Under the pieces are notes generated by a model. The model did no database searches. It saw only the letters and a program-made list of their open reading frames with translations, and had not been told where the DNA came from. 38,086 bases of DNA from NCBI RefSeq assembly GCF_028693135.1, contig NZ_JAQUVZ010000035.1:1-38086 (forward strand), read 5' to 3'. Numbering within the stretch: position 1 is the first letter of the stretch; each line of letters begins with the position of its first letter. Positions 1 through 8,420 of the stretch are shown here, one piece after another. The position numbers and the translations under genes were made by a program. Origin of the DNA: Methanosarcina sp. Lineage in GTDB: Archaea; Halobacteriota; Methanosarcinia; Methanosarcinales; Methanosarcinaceae.

Positions 1-816
1 GGTCGCAGAAACTTGCACTAACAACTAGCAATTCAGTTAGTTCTATTTCGCGATAGATGTAAAAAACATCAATCACCCAGAATTAACCGAACCGACAAAA
101 TCCTCGTCAGACAGGAAACAACTCCTGGCCCCACAAAATTAATAATGAGTAGTAATTGCTGCATGTATGATGCAGGAAATTATAGTTACTCGCTCATAGT
201 ATTTATAGGTATCGAATCCCCCCTTTGACAGGAAGAACTTTTCACCAGACCACGATGAGTAAACCTCCTAGCAGGACTTGAAATCCACACCAGAAAGGGA
301 ATACATATATACGCACTCATGGCATATAAAGATTTGCACCATCCCTTTTGAAAAAAAGAGACATCAAACCATATAACTATGAGAGAACCAACCAACACAA
401 AGAGATTCGTGATGGTACGGGAAACATATATACATCAGTTTTAGTATATAAAGCTTTGTATTCAGGCAACATTGTAAAGAAAAACAAACATAACATATAA
501 TGAAATGTTGTATTTTCAGTCCCTGAATTCCACCCTGGAATTAATAATTCGAGAGCGGGGCACGCTTGTTTCACGTGTAAGACATACAAACACGCATCCG
601 GTATATATACCTGTCGCCATGCAGATCACATAGATAAAAATAATAATAAGAATGGATAAAAAGAAAGCCGAAAAGCACAGCATTAAAATAACAACAGGAA
701 GTTGAAAGCGGCACGACGAATAACCTTAAAGCCCGAAAAAAGAGATATAGGAGATATAGAGTATAAAAATAAAAAATACTATAAGAATTGCAAACTACAT
801 ATAACGAGGTATCACA
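1..816. other. Non-coding AT-rich region upstream of eIF1A
   Basis: I see no convincing gene here. Open frames on either strand are short, lack recognisable domains and have no good ribosome binding sites. A small frame at 653-706 (17 codons) has no recognisable product. The stretch carries several TATA-like blocks: GGGAATACATATATAC at 297-312, GGGAAACATATATAC at 419-433 and the palindrome GGTATATATACC at 600-611. It may hold promoters for an untranslated RNA or a gene outside the window. I found no tRNA or rRNA signature. Confidence 0.6.
762..770 (+). promoter_or_regulatory. Candidate TATA box for the eIF1A-rio1-KH operon
   Basis: TATAAAAAT lies about 50 bases before the proposed CTG start of eIF1A. 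With the usual archaeal spacing of roughly 25 bases from TATA box to transcription start, the leader would be about 25 bases and would include the GAGGT ribosome binding site at 806-810. Assigned from position and composition only. Confidence 0.4.
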
Positions 817-1146
817 CTGGCAGACTTAAAGAAACCTATATCAAACGCCAACCCCAGCGCAGAAGAGGCAGTTACAAAAATACGTACTCCGCAAAGGGAA
901 AATAACGAGATTCTGGCAACCGTTGAAAGTCTCCTTGGTGCAAACCGTCTTAAGCTCCGTTGCATAGACGGAGTCATCCGTATGGGGAGAATTCCGGGTT
1001 CGATGAAGAAGAAAACCTGGATTAGAGAGGGAGATGTTGTCATTGTTGTGCCATGGGAATTTCAGAACGAAAAGGCAGAAGTTATCTGGAAATACACAAG
1101 GCCACAGGTAGACTGGCTAGAGAGAAAAGGGTACTTTAAAGGATAA
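817..1146 (+). CDS. eif1A: Translation initiation factor eIF1A, apparent CTG start
   Basis: Archaeal eIF1A is an OB-fold protein that binds the small ribosomal subunit A site and promotes scanning or start selection. The 109-residue product carries the typical basic N-terminus, the OB-fold core ([23 protein letters not shown]) and the [12 protein letters not shown] strand. The frame is closed by TAA at 802-804 and contains no ATG, GTG or TTG before the core; the first plausible initiator is CTG at 817, six bases after GAGGT (806-810), giving LADLKKP as the N-terminus. The next ATG lies inside the OB fold and would destroy it. It is followed 6 bases later by rio1, a common archaeal arrangement. 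The product is certain; the start codon is inferred. Confidence 0.9.
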   Translation: MADLKKPISNANPSAEEAVTKIRTPQRENNEILATVESLLGANRLKLRCIDGVIRMGRIPGSMKKKTWIREGDVVIVVPWEFQNEKAEVIWKYTRPQVDWLERKGYFKG

Positions 1147-1152
1147 CATAGG

Positions 1153-1935
1153 ATGGACCAGAACGAGAAAATAAGGCGCCTTGACAGCGCCACAGATAAA
1201 GCACGTGCCAGGGAGAAAGACTCCGAAAGGCTGAGGGTGGAAGAAAATGTATTCGACGTGCCCACCCTTAAAGTCCTTTATACCCTTTCCAATAAAGGCA
1301 TAATAAAGGCTCTTGGAGGCTCCATCAGTACTGGAAAGGAAGCAAATGTCTTCTATGCAGAAGGTGATAACAGAGAACTGGCAATAAAGATATATAGAAT
1401 GGCCAGCAGCACTTTCAAGGCGATGGATGCCTATATTATGAAAGACCCTCGCTTCACAAACATTAGAAATAACAGACGAGACATAATTTTTGCATGGACA
1501 CGCAAGGAATTCCAGAACCTGACGCGTGCAAAGAGCGCAGGAATACGAGTGCCTGAGCCACTGGTTGCGGAGAAAAATATTCTTATCATGGAGTTCATGG
1601 GAGAAGAAAAGGTGCCCTATCCCCTATTGAAGAACACGCACCTGGAAAATGAGGAAGCAAAGATTGTTTATGACAAAATCGTCGAATATATGCGCCTCCT
1701 CAATAAAGAAGCGAATCTCGTTCACGCCGACCTGAGTGAATACAATATCCTCATTGATCCGGCAGATACGACCCCGATTTTCATCGACATGGGGCAATCT
1801 GTGACTCTGGAACACCCTAATGCCAGAGAGTTTCTCTACAGAGACGTACTAAATATACTAAGGTTCTTCAGCCGCTATGGAATAACAGACAAACCTGAAG
1901 ACCTACTTTCAAAAATACAGGCGGAAACAACATGA
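1153..1935 (+). CDS. rio1: RIO1-type serine protein kinase
   Basis: An atypical kinase/ATPase that acts in late maturation of the small ribosomal subunit. The 260-residue protein has the RIO glycine-rich substitute loop STGKEANVF (59-67), the ATP-binding lysine in LAIK (Lys79), the catalytic loop HADLSEYN (191-198, Asp193) and the metal-binding IDMGQ (211-215, Asp212). The STGKEA and HADLSEYN forms mark RIO1 rather than RIO2, and no N-terminal winged helix is present. It starts 6 bases after the eIF1A stop and overlaps the next gene by 4 bases (ATGA), so the three genes are probably co-transcribed and serve translation and ribosome assembly together. Confidence 0.95.
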   Translation: MDQNEKIRRLDSATDKARAREKDSERLRVEENVFDVPTLKVLYTLSNKGIIKALGGSISTGKEANVFYAEGDNRELAIKIYRMASSTFKAMDAYIMKDPRFTNIRNNRRDIIFAWTRKEFQNLTRAKSAGIRVPEPLVAEKNILIMEFMGEEKVPYPLLKNTHLENEEAKIVYDKIVEYMRLLNKEANLVHADLSEYNILIDPADTTPIFIDMGQSVTLEHPNAREFLYRDVLNILRFFSRYGITDKPEDLLSKIQAETT

Positions 1936-2480
1936 CTCAGTATCTCAAAATTCCCAAAGAGCGAATCGGAGCAATTATTGGTCCTAAAGGAGAAACAAAG
2001 AAATTTATCGAGGAAAAAACCGCTTGTCAATTGGACATAGACAGCGAAAGCGGAAAAATCGATATTACCTGTGAGGGAGATCCATTAAAAGAATTCAGGA
2101 TTCTTGAAACAATCAAAGCCATAGGAAGAGGTTTTAGTCCTGAAAAAGCCCTTGGGATCCTTGAAGACGACATGCTAATGCTTGAAATAATTGACCTATC
2201 CGACGTTGCCACCACTCCAAAAGAGCTCCAGCGCATAAAAGGCAGGATTATAGGAAGAGGCGGGCGAACCAGAGAGCTTGCGGAAAGCCTGATAAATGTC
2301 AAGATATCCGTATACGGAAAAACCGTATCCGTACTTGGGTACGCTGAACAGAACACCATAATGCGAACAGCCATAAAAATGCTGCTTGACGGAGCTGCAC
2401 ACGGCGCTGTATATAAATTCCTTGAAAAGAAACATCAGGAGCTGTTACATTCACAGCTGGACTCAATTGACTTTTACTGA
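1932..2480 (+). CDS. KH-domain RNA-binding protein (Dim2/Pno1 type)
   Basis: A two-KH-domain protein of 182 residues, the usual archaeal size. KH1 has GPKG at residues 17-20 within RIGAIIGPKGETKK; KH2 has GRGG at 108-111 within KGRIIGRGGRTRE. This pattern matches the archaeal homologue of eukaryotic Dim2/Pno1, which binds the 3' end region of small-subunit rRNA during maturation. The ATG overlaps the rio1 stop codon, indicating translational coupling. Function is inferred from the family and from the eIF1A-rio1-KH order, which is conserved in archaea. Confidence 0.9.
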   Translation: MTQYLKIPKERIGAIIGPKGETKKFIEEKTACQLDIDSESGKIDITCEGDPLKEFRILETIKAIGRGFSPEKALGILEDDMLMLEIIDLSDVATTPKELQRIKGRIIGRGGRTRELAESLINVKISVYGKTVSVLGYAEQNTIMRTAIKMLLDGAAHGAVYKFLEKKHQELLHSQLDSIDFY

Positions 2481-2512
2481 AAAAAGTATTTAAAAAAGGA
2501 GAGTTCCGGAAC
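2479..2512 (-). terminator. T-rich terminator between convergent KH gene and pyrC
   Basis: Read on the minus strand downstream of the dihydroorotase stop, the 33-base gap has a short palindrome, GTTCCGGAAC (2503-2512), followed by two T runs (TTTTTT at 2492-2497 and again at 2480-2485). Oligo-T tracts on the non-template strand are the normal archaeal termination signal. Nothing comparable is seen for the plus-strand operon in this gap. Confidence 0.45.
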
Positions 2513-2513
2513 C

Positions 2514-3926
2514 TTAATCTGATCCGGCCTCTTCAGAATTTTCGTCATCTTCCTCATATTCTTCTTTTGATTTTTTTCCGCCGCCTTCAAGGAAATTGCC
2601 CCTTCCAGGCCTTGCATTAATGCACTCTTCAATCCAGATTACCTCGCCTCTAGAGAGTGTATATTGCGGAAAAACCGCATCCATCCCTTCAAATGGAGTC
2701 CATCCGGCTTTACTGTGCAGCATTTCAGCTTTTATGGGTTGAAGGTTGCGTGGATCTACAATCATGAGGTCTGCATCAAAACCCACCTCAAGCTTGCCTT
2801 TGCCCTGGAGATCCAGCCCAAAAGCCTTTGCCGGGTTCCTGCTTGTAACCATTATCATCTGCGAAAGGGGCAGAATATTTTTTTTGACCGCAGCAAGCAT
2901 GAGAGGCATAAGGGTTTCAACCCCCGGCACTCCGGAAGGAGCAAACCTGACATCGACATCCTTTTCAGACTCAAGGTGTGGAGCATGGTCCGAAGCCACC
3001 ATGTCAATAGTCCCGTCATTCAGCCCGTTTACAAGCGCTTTGATGCTGTGGCTCCCCCGCAAAGGAGGGTTCATTTTGCCAAAAGCCCTGAGCCTCTCCC
3101 AGTCCTTCGTGGAGAGAAACAGGTGATGAGGAGTAACCTCACATGTAAAAAGGGGTTTTTTGTCTTCTCTTTTTGCAAGATATTTTTCTTTTCGGACCAT
3201 TCCCACAGCTTCAAGCGTACTTAGATGACAGAAATGTGCCCTTACCTGGAGTTTGGAAATGAGTTCAAGCGCACTCTGGACAGCCGATGCCTCACATGCA
3301 TTTGGGCGTACCTTTGAATGGTACTCATAAGAAACATCATCCTTCAACAGCTGTTCCAGTTCAAGGCGCATCTTTTCGTCCTCGGCATGAATTGTAGCAA
3401 GGGCTCCAAGACGTTTGATCTCAGCCAGGGCTTCTTCAAAGGTTTCTTCATTGATGTTTAGCCCGCCTGTAGACTCAGCCATGAAAATCTCCCCGAAAGC
3501 CGTGACTCCCAGCCTCCAGAGTTCTTTGAGCTTCTCTACATTTCCTGTAACCCCACCGTTAATCCCGAAATCAACAATAGACTTATTTCGGGCAAATTTG
3601 AGCTTCTGTTCAAAAGAGCGCCTGTCCGTTGTAGGAGGCATGGTATTTGGCTGGTCAATAACAGTGGCAATGCCCCCGGCAGCTGCAGAGCATGACCCTG
3701 TATACCAGTTTTCCTTAAGGGTCATGCCCGGTTCCCTGAAATGGACATGCACGTCAATTCCGGCAGGCAAGGTAAGGGAGCCCCCTGCATCTATTACCAT
3801 ATCCGAACTCGAGACCCTGAAGTCCTTTCCGATTTTTGTGATTTTGCCGTTCTCAATAATGATTTCGGCAGGCTGAAGAGAGTTATTATAATAAATTCTC
3901 GTATTTTTGATATGAATATCAGGCAT
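2514..3926 (-). CDS. pyrC: Dihydroorotase
   Basis: Catalyses reversible cyclisation of carbamoyl-aspartate to dihydroorotate in pyrimidine synthesis. The 470-residue product is an amidohydrolase-fold enzyme: DVHVHFREPG at 59-67 supplies the first metal-binding histidines (His60, His62), followed by a histidine near 180 (TIHAEDE), HFCHLS at 231-236, VTPHH near 265 and the metal-binding aspartate in SDHAPH (Asp313). The body ends near residue 447; the last 20 or so residues are a Lys/Glu/Asp-rich tail that most homologues lack as far as I recall. The ATG has no Shine-Dalgarno sequence, and an A/T box (ATATTTATAA on the minus strand, 3941-3950) lies about 20 bases upstream, so the transcript may be leaderless. 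Confidence 0.92.
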   Translation of the reverse strand: MPDIHIKNTRIYYNNSLQPAEIIIENGKITKIGKDFRVSSSDMVIDAGGSLTLPAGIDVHVHFREPGMTLKENWYTGSCSAAAGGIATVIDQPNTMPPTTDRRSFEQKLKFARNKSIVDFGINGGVTGNVEKLKELWRLGVTAFGEIFMAESTGGLNINEETFEEALAEIKRLGALATIHAEDEKMRLELEQLLKDDVSYEYHSKVRPNACEASAVQSALELISKLQVRAHFCHLSTLEAVGMVRKEKYLAKREDKKPLFTCEVTPHHLFLSTKDWERLRAFGKMNPPLRGSHSIKALVNGLNDGTIDMVASDHAPHLESEKDVDVRFAPSGVPGVETLMPLMLAAVKKNILPLSQMIMVTSRNPAKAFGLDLQGKGKLEVGFDADLMIVDPRNLQPIKAEMLHSKAGWTPFEGMDAVFPQYTLSRGEVIWIEECINARPGRGNFLEGGGKKSKEEYEEDDENSEEAGSD

Positions 3927-3940
3927 GGGCGTCTATATGC

Positions 3941-3950
3941 TTATAAATAT
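3941..3950 (-). promoter_or_regulatory. Candidate TATA box of pyrC
   Basis: ATATTTATAA on the minus strand is centred about 20 bases before the pyrC ATG at 3926. With normal archaeal spacing, transcription would begin at or next to the start codon. No Shine-Dalgarno sequence precedes the ATG, which agrees with a leaderless message. Confidence 0.4.
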
Positions 3951-3979
3951 ACTTAAAACATGCACATCACTGAAGATTG

Positions 3980-4017
3980 AAAAATAAGAGAAAAGAGGGG
4001 GTGAAAAAAGAAAAAAT
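3980..4017 (-). terminator. T-rich terminator after pst-phoU operon
   Basis: Directly downstream of the phoU stop, the minus strand reads as a series of T runs (complement of A tracts at 3980-3983, 4004-4009 and 4011-4016). This is the expected form of an archaeal terminator and lies just before the pyrC promoter. Confidence 0.45.
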
Positions 4018-4042
4018 GAAGAAAACTGGCCAGAAAGTCTGT

Positions 4043-4693
4043 TTAGTTTAACTTAACACGTTCAGCCGTCGTTAGATAAATAACACTTTCACAGATATTA
4101 CAGCAGTGATCTGCAATCCTTTCCAGATAGCGAACCAGGAAGAGCAAATGTGTGGCTTTGGAAATAATACTTGTGTCTTTTGCCATCATCTCCAGAAGTT
4201 CGACCCAGACTGCATAAAAGATCTTATCGACCTCTTCATCCCGGGCGGCTGTCGTTCGTGCAAGTTCAGAGTCTCGAGTCTCGAACGCCTTGAGGGAATT
4301 TGCAATCATATCTGCGGTGATATCTGCCATTCTTTTGGTATCTATGAGTGGTTTGATATGCCCCCCTTCGATTCTCCCAGGGATTTTGGCAATATTGATT
4401 GAAAGCCCCACGACCCTTCTAAGGTCTGCCGCAATCTTAAGAGCCGACACAACAAGCCGGAGGTCACTTGCCATAGGTTGCTGAAGCGCCAGCAGGTCAA
4501 AAATGGAAACCTCGATCCCTTCCTCAAGTTTATCTGCTTCCGGCTCAAGGGCAAGAGTCTTTCTGGCAAGCTCAACATTGAGGTCTATAACCGCCTCCAT
4601 AGAGTCGTGAAAAATCAGTTCAGACAGTTCCCCAAGAGAAAGTACGGACTCCCTGAGCAGATCCAGCTGCATTAGATATCGTTCTCGAACCAT
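4043..4693 (-). CDS. phoU: Phosphate uptake regulator PhoU
   Basis: PhoU links the Pst transporter to phosphate signalling and restrains uptake when phosphate is sufficient. The 216-residue product is all-helical with two PhoU repeats, each with acidic metal-site motifs (EPEADKLE in the first, TTAARDEEVDKIF in the second). I chose the ATG at 4693 because GGTGAT sits about 5 bases upstream; a GTG at 4702 would add three residues and overlap the pstB stop. It is the last gene of the pst operon. A second, different PhoU-domain protein with an AbrB domain lies at 30201-31205. Confidence 0.93.
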   Translation of the reverse strand: MVRERYLMQLDLLRESVLSLGELSELIFHDSMEAVIDLNVELARKTLALEPEADKLEEGIEVSIFDLLALQQPMASDLRLVVSALKIAADLRRVVGLSINIAKIPGRIEGGHIKPLIDTKRMADITADMIANSLKAFETRDSELARTTAARDEEVDKIFYAVWVELLEMMAKDTSIISKATHLLFLVRYLERIADHCCNICESVIYLTTAERVKLN

Positions 4694-4698
4694 TTTAA

Positions 4699-5475
4699 TC
4701 ACCCAAACCTGCCAGTAATGTAATCCTCAGTGCTCTGTTCCTTTGGATTTTGGAAAATCTGCCTTGTCTGACCGAACTCAATCAGTTCCCCCATAAGGAA
4801 AAAGCCTGTGTGATCTGAAATCCTTGCTGCCTGTTGCATATTATGAGTTACAATTACTATGGTATAATCTTTTTTAAGGTTCATGATCAGTTCTTCGATC
4901 CTTGATGTTGAAATTGGATCAAGAGCACTGCAGGGCTCATCGAAAAGAATGATTTCGGGCTTTACTGCCAGAGTCCGGGCAATACAAAGCCTTTGCTGCT
5001 GCCCCCCACTCAGGGAAAGGGCAGGAGACTTGAGCCGATCTGAAGTCTCATCCCAGATGGCAGCCGAACGAAGGGCACCCTCGACAACTCCATCCAGACC
5101 TTTCTTAGTTACACCATGGATACGCGGCCCATATGCGATGTTGTCATAAATGGACATCGGAAAAGGGTTGGGCTTCTGGAAAACCATTCCGACCTGTTTC
5201 CGGAGGTCAACAACATCCACGCCTGTTCCGTAGATATCCTTGCCTTCAATTGAAATTTTACCTTCGATCCTGCAGTTCTTGATAAGATCGTTCATCCTGT
5301 TTAAGCACCGGATGAAAGTAGACTTTCCGCAGCCTGAAGGGCCTATAAGAGCGGTTACGCTGTTTTTGGGGATATGCATGGAAATGTCCTTAAGGGCCTG
5401 CTTTTCCCCGTACCACAGATTCAGGTTTTCGACCTCTATCTGGGGCTGAGCTACGTTTTGAACAGCTTCAGTCAT
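4699..5475 (-). CDS. pstB: Phosphate ABC transporter ATPase PstB
   Basis: The ATP-hydrolysing subunit of the high-affinity phosphate importer. The 258-residue protein has Walker A GPSGCGKS (45-52), the Q loop in [12 protein letters not shown], the signature LSGGQQQRL, Walker B IILFDEP followed by the D loop CSALD, and the H-loop in [20 protein letters not shown] is diagnostic for PstB among ABC ATPases. It lies 53 bases downstream of pstA and its stop nearly touches phoU. Confidence 0.97.
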   Translation of the reverse strand: MTEAVQNVAQPQIEVENLNLWYGEKQALKDISMHIPKNSVTALIGPSGCGKSTFIRCLNRMNDLIKNCRIEGKISIEGKDIYGTGVDVVDLRKQVGMVFQKPNPFPMSIYDNIAYGPRIHGVTKKGLDGVVEGALRSAAIWDETSDRLKSPALSLSGGQQQRLCIARTLAVKPEIILFDEPCSALDPISTSRIEELIMNLKKDYTIVIVTHNMQQAARISDHTGFFLMGELIEFGQTRQIFQNPKEQSTEDYITGRFG

Positions 5476-5528
5476 TTATGGACCTCGATTATTATATAAA
5501 CACTGATACGTTATTAATAAAACTCAAA

Positions 5529-6386
5529 TCAAATTTTCAATTTTTGCCTGTAATGCCTGCGGATCAGAACTGCTATGAGGTTCAAGCCCAACACGATCAT
5601 CAACAGGACCAGAGCCGTACCATACTGAAGGGGCCTGGTTTTGGCAATGTTTGTCCCGGCGGTGGCCAGCACGAAGAGGTGGTAGGGGAGAGCCATGAAC
5701 TGGGAATAGATCGAATCAGGCAGCCTTGGCAGGTAGTAAGCTGCACCTGTAAGAAGAATGGGAGCAGTTTCTCCTGCAACCCTTCCAATACTCAGGATGG
5801 AACCTGTAATAATTCCCGGAATAGCTGCCGGCAGGACCACATGCCTGATTGTCTGCCATTTGCTGATCCCAAGCGCAAGAGAGGATTCCCGGTATTCCTT
5901 CGGAACTGTGATCAGGGCTTCCTGGCTGGAACGGATAATCACCGGAAGGATCAGAAGAGAAAGGGTGAGGGAGGCTGAAAGTATAGAAGGACCAAAGCCA
6001 AAGTACTTAACAAACATTGCCAGCCCGAAAAGCCCGAAAACCACAGATGGAGTTCCTGCAAGATTATTAATTGCCATTTCTATAATCCAGGTAATCCGGG
6101 TATCTCCTGCGTACTCGTTGAGGTAGATGGCAGCCATAATCCCCATGGGAAGAGCAACAGCCATTGACCCGAGGATAAGAGTTAAAGTACCCACGATTGC
6201 CGGATAGATCCCACCTTGAGTCATCATCCGTCTGGGCATCTCGGTAAGGAACTCAATGCTAATTACACTGTACCCATTGTAAACAATATATGCAAGGATA
6301 ACCAGCACAAACCCTGCCACCATCAGTGTTGCAAGCCTGAGCAGTGTAAAGGCGATTTTTTCACTTGTTCTTGCATTCAATCCCAT
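5529..6386 (-). CDS. pstA: Phosphate ABC transporter permease PstA
   Basis: An integral membrane subunit of the phosphate importer, 285 residues with six predicted membrane segments. The coupling loop that contacts PstB is visible as EYRESSLALGISKWQTIRHVVLPAAIPGI, and the AGTPSVVFGLFGL segment is typical of PstA/PstC. It begins 2 bases after the pstC stop, so the permease subunits are co-translated. The gene ends in TGA at 5529-5531. Confidence 0.96.
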   Translation of the reverse strand: MGLNARTSEKIAFTLLRLATLMVAGFVLVILAYIVYNGYSVISIEFLTEMPRRMMTQGGIYPAIVGTLTLILGSMAVALPMGIMAAIYLNEYAGDTRITWIIEMAINNLAGTPSVVFGLFGLAMFVKYFGFGPSILSASLTLSLLILPVIIRSSQEALITVPKEYRESSLALGISKWQTIRHVVLPAAIPGIITGSILSIGRVAGETAPILLTGAAYYLPRLPDSIYSQFMALPYHLFVLATAGTNIAKTRPLQYGTALVLLMIVLGLNLIAVLIRRHYRQKLKI

Positions 6387-6388
6387 GC

Positions 6389-7279
6389 TCAGTCCACCTT
6401 GAACCTGTATCGCTTTTTAATTGAATCCGCAAGCAGGTTGATCAGGAAAGTTATGATGAAAAGTACAGACCCAACCGCAAAGAGGGCATGGAAGTGGGCA
6501 CTTCCCTGGGGAACCTCCCCCATCTCAAGTGCGATTGTAGCAGTCATTGTCCTCACAGGATCCAGAATGCCTCCGGGAAAAGAAGGAATTATTGCAGTAT
6601 TTCCGGTTACCATCATGACAGTCATTGTCTCCCCTATAGCCCTCCCCATGCCGAGCATTACGGCTGCGGAAATTCCGGAAAGGGCTGCAGGGATTATGAC
6701 CTTGTATATAGTCTGCCATCTTGTAGCCCCAAGAGCAAGAGAACCCTGTTTGAGAGTGCTGGGAACAGAACTTATGGCGTCCTCTGAAATAGTGATTATA
6801 GTTGGAAGCGCCATAATCCCAAGCATAATGGAGCCTGTAAGAGCAGTTTGCCCTGTCGGCAGGTTAAAGGTAGTCCGCACAAACGGGACCAGTATAACAA
6901 GCCCGAAGAACCCGAAGACAACCGAAGGAATACCTGCCAGAATCTCGATAAAGGGCTTAAGGAAATCCGCAACCTTTGGGTGTGCAATCTCGGAAATATA
7001 GATGGCAGAAGCAATCCCCAGAGGCACAGCAAAAAGAATTGCTCCGGCAGTAACAAGAAGTGAACCGAAAAACAGAGGCAATAGCCCGAACTGCCTATTT
7101 ACGGATGTCGGGTACCAGAACTTCCCTGTAAGAAAGTCCAGAAGAGACGTAGCTTTAAAAAGAAGTAAACCGTCCCTGAATAAAAAGAGGCAGATAAGGA
7201 AAAGGATGATGACCGTAAGGGCGCTTACTGAAAAAAGCACCGATTCGATCGATTTTTCCTTATAATTTCTATCAAACAT
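6389..7279 (-). CDS. pstC: Phosphate ABC transporter permease PstC
   Basis: The partner permease of PstA, 296 residues with six membrane segments. It shows the PstC coupling loop (LKQGSLALGATRWQTIYKV), AGIPSVVFGFFGL, and the GRAIGETMTVMMVTGN segment that distinguishes PstC. It lies 28 bases downstream of pstS and 2 bases upstream of pstA. The sequence is intact and of normal length. Confidence 0.96.
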   Translation of the reverse strand: MFDRNYKEKSIESVLFSVSALTVIILFLICLFLFRDGLLLFKATSLLDFLTGKFWYPTSVNRQFGLLPLFFGSLLVTAGAILFAVPLGIASAIYISEIAHPKVADFLKPFIEILAGIPSVVFGFFGLVILVPFVRTTFNLPTGQTALTGSIMLGIMALPTIITISEDAISSVPSTLKQGSLALGATRWQTIYKVIIPAALSGISAAVMLGMGRAIGETMTVMMVTGNTAIIPSFPGGILDPVRTMTATIALEMGEVPQGSAHFHALFAVGSVLFIITFLINLLADSIKKRYRFKVD

Positions 7280-7307
7280 TTTATTCCCTTGAAATTGTTT
7301 TCCGATT

Positions 7308-8213
7308 TTACGAATTTATCGGGAAGTACCCGACTTCACTTACTATGCTCTGCCCATCTGCACTCATAACATAGTCTATGAATTCCTTTGTGAGGCCTGA
7401 AGGCTCCCCGTTGGTGTAAAAGTAGAGAGGTCTTGAAAGTGGGTATGCACCACTTATGATGTTGTCAGGACTTGGGGATTCAGAGCCGTTTCCACTATCC
7501 AGGCTCAGGGCCTGTACACTTTCATCGAGGTATGCAACGCCGATGTATCCGATTGCGTTGGGGTTCTGAGATACCTCGCCCACAATTCCCCCTGTGGCAG
7601 GCTGGGTAAGAGCGTCAGGCCGGTATTCGTCCCCGAGCAACACGTCTTCCTTGAAGTATTCATAAGTTCCGGAACTGCTGTCTCTAGAGATTACGGCAAT
7701 AGGCCTGTCATCTCCACCAACATCCTTCCAGTTGCTGATGCTCCCGTTATAGATGCCACGCAGCTGGTCAAAGGTAAGTTCGGAAACAGGATTCTCGGGG
7801 TTTACAATCACTGAAATGCCGTCAATGGCAATAGTGTGCTCCACCGGATTGATTCCATTTGCTTTGGCAGCTTCGATTTCTTCAGCTTTCATTTCTCTGG
7901 ATGCGGTAGCAATGTCCACCTCACCATCAATGAGTGCAGCAATCCCAACCCCGGATCCGCCCCCGGTAACTGTTACACTCTTTTCAGGATAGGCAATCAT
8001 AAATTCTTCAGCTTCAGCCTGAGCAAGGGGGAGAACTGTATCAGAACCTTTCAGAAAAATGCCCTGTGAATCGGCTTCAGGAGCTCCCTCGGAAGAGGTT
8101 TCCTGAACAGGGGAAGAATCACCACTATTCTTTTCAGCACATCCAATTCCCAGAAACACAAGCCCGATCACCAGTAACGTGAGGACTGTATATGCTTTCA
8201 ATTTATTCGCCAT
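7308..8213 (-). CDS. pstS: Phosphate-binding lipoprotein PstS
   Basis: The extracytoplasmic phosphate receptor for the Pst importer. It has a hydrophobic signal segment with a lipobox (LGIG before Cys25), a Ser/Glu-rich linker, and the phosphate-binding fold: KGSDTVLPLA, the glycine loop TVTGGGSGVGIAALIDGEVDIATASR, and SRDSSSGTYEYF. I chose ATG at 8213 (MANKL, 301 residues) because GGAG lies 10 bases upstream; the ATG at 8222 is only one base from that motif. First gene of a pstSCAB-phoU operon that is probably induced by low phosphate. Confidence 0.95.
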   Translation of the reverse strand: MANKLKAYTVLTLLVIGLVFLGIGCAEKNSGDSSPVQETSSEGAPEADSQGIFLKGSDTVLPLAQAEAEEFMIAYPEKSVTVTGGGSGVGIAALIDGEVDIATASREMKAEEIEAAKANGINPVEHTIAIDGISVIVNPENPVSELTFDQLRGIYNGSISNWKDVGGDDRPIAVISRDSSSGTYEYFKEDVLLGDEYRPDALTQPATGGIVGEVSQNPNAIGYIGVAYLDESVQALSLDSGNGSESPSPDNIISGAYPLSRPLYFYTNGEPSGLTKEFIDYVMSADGQSIVSEVGYFPINS

Positions 8214-8222
8214 GTTACACAT

Positions 8223-8420
8223 ACTCCATAAATAAATAATAATAAATCAACAATCTATATTTATCAAAATCGTTTCTAGTACAATGGAGAATAAAAGATA
8301 AGGAAGATATAAAGATTCCCCACATATAATGTATTGTGGTACATATAAATAATAAACACAAAAGAAATAAATTTGCTAAATAGAAACTATATAAAATATA
8401 TAGCAACCTCCCGATAACCT
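8223..8420 (-). promoter_or_regulatory. pst promoter region with candidate TATA boxes and dyad
   Basis: The 200 bases upstream of pstS are very AT-rich. Minus-strand TATA candidates are CTTTATATC (8305-8313), the complement of ACATATAAAT (8341-8350), and an AT block at 8387-8402. A dyad, CCACA (8320-8324) and TGTGG (8335-8339), and a direct repeat ACATATAA (8322-8329 and 8341-8348, 19 bases apart) overlap these boxes and could be a phosphate-responsive operator. This is positional inference; I know no defined consensus to test it against. Confidence 0.35.

Noticed and set aside
210-235. Sequence resembling a tRNA T-arm (GGTATCGAATCCCCCC)
   Set aside because: No matching acceptor, D or anticodon stems could be found on either side.
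186-589. Two overlapping minus-strand frames of 70 codons
   Set aside because: No family resemblance, no binding site, odd composition; they lie across repeated TATA-like DNA.
702-905. Plus-strand frame of 67 codons overlapping the start of eIF1A
   Set aside because: It begins at TTG without a binding site, has no recognisable domain, and overlaps eIF1A in another frame; the region is better explained as promoter plus eIF1A.
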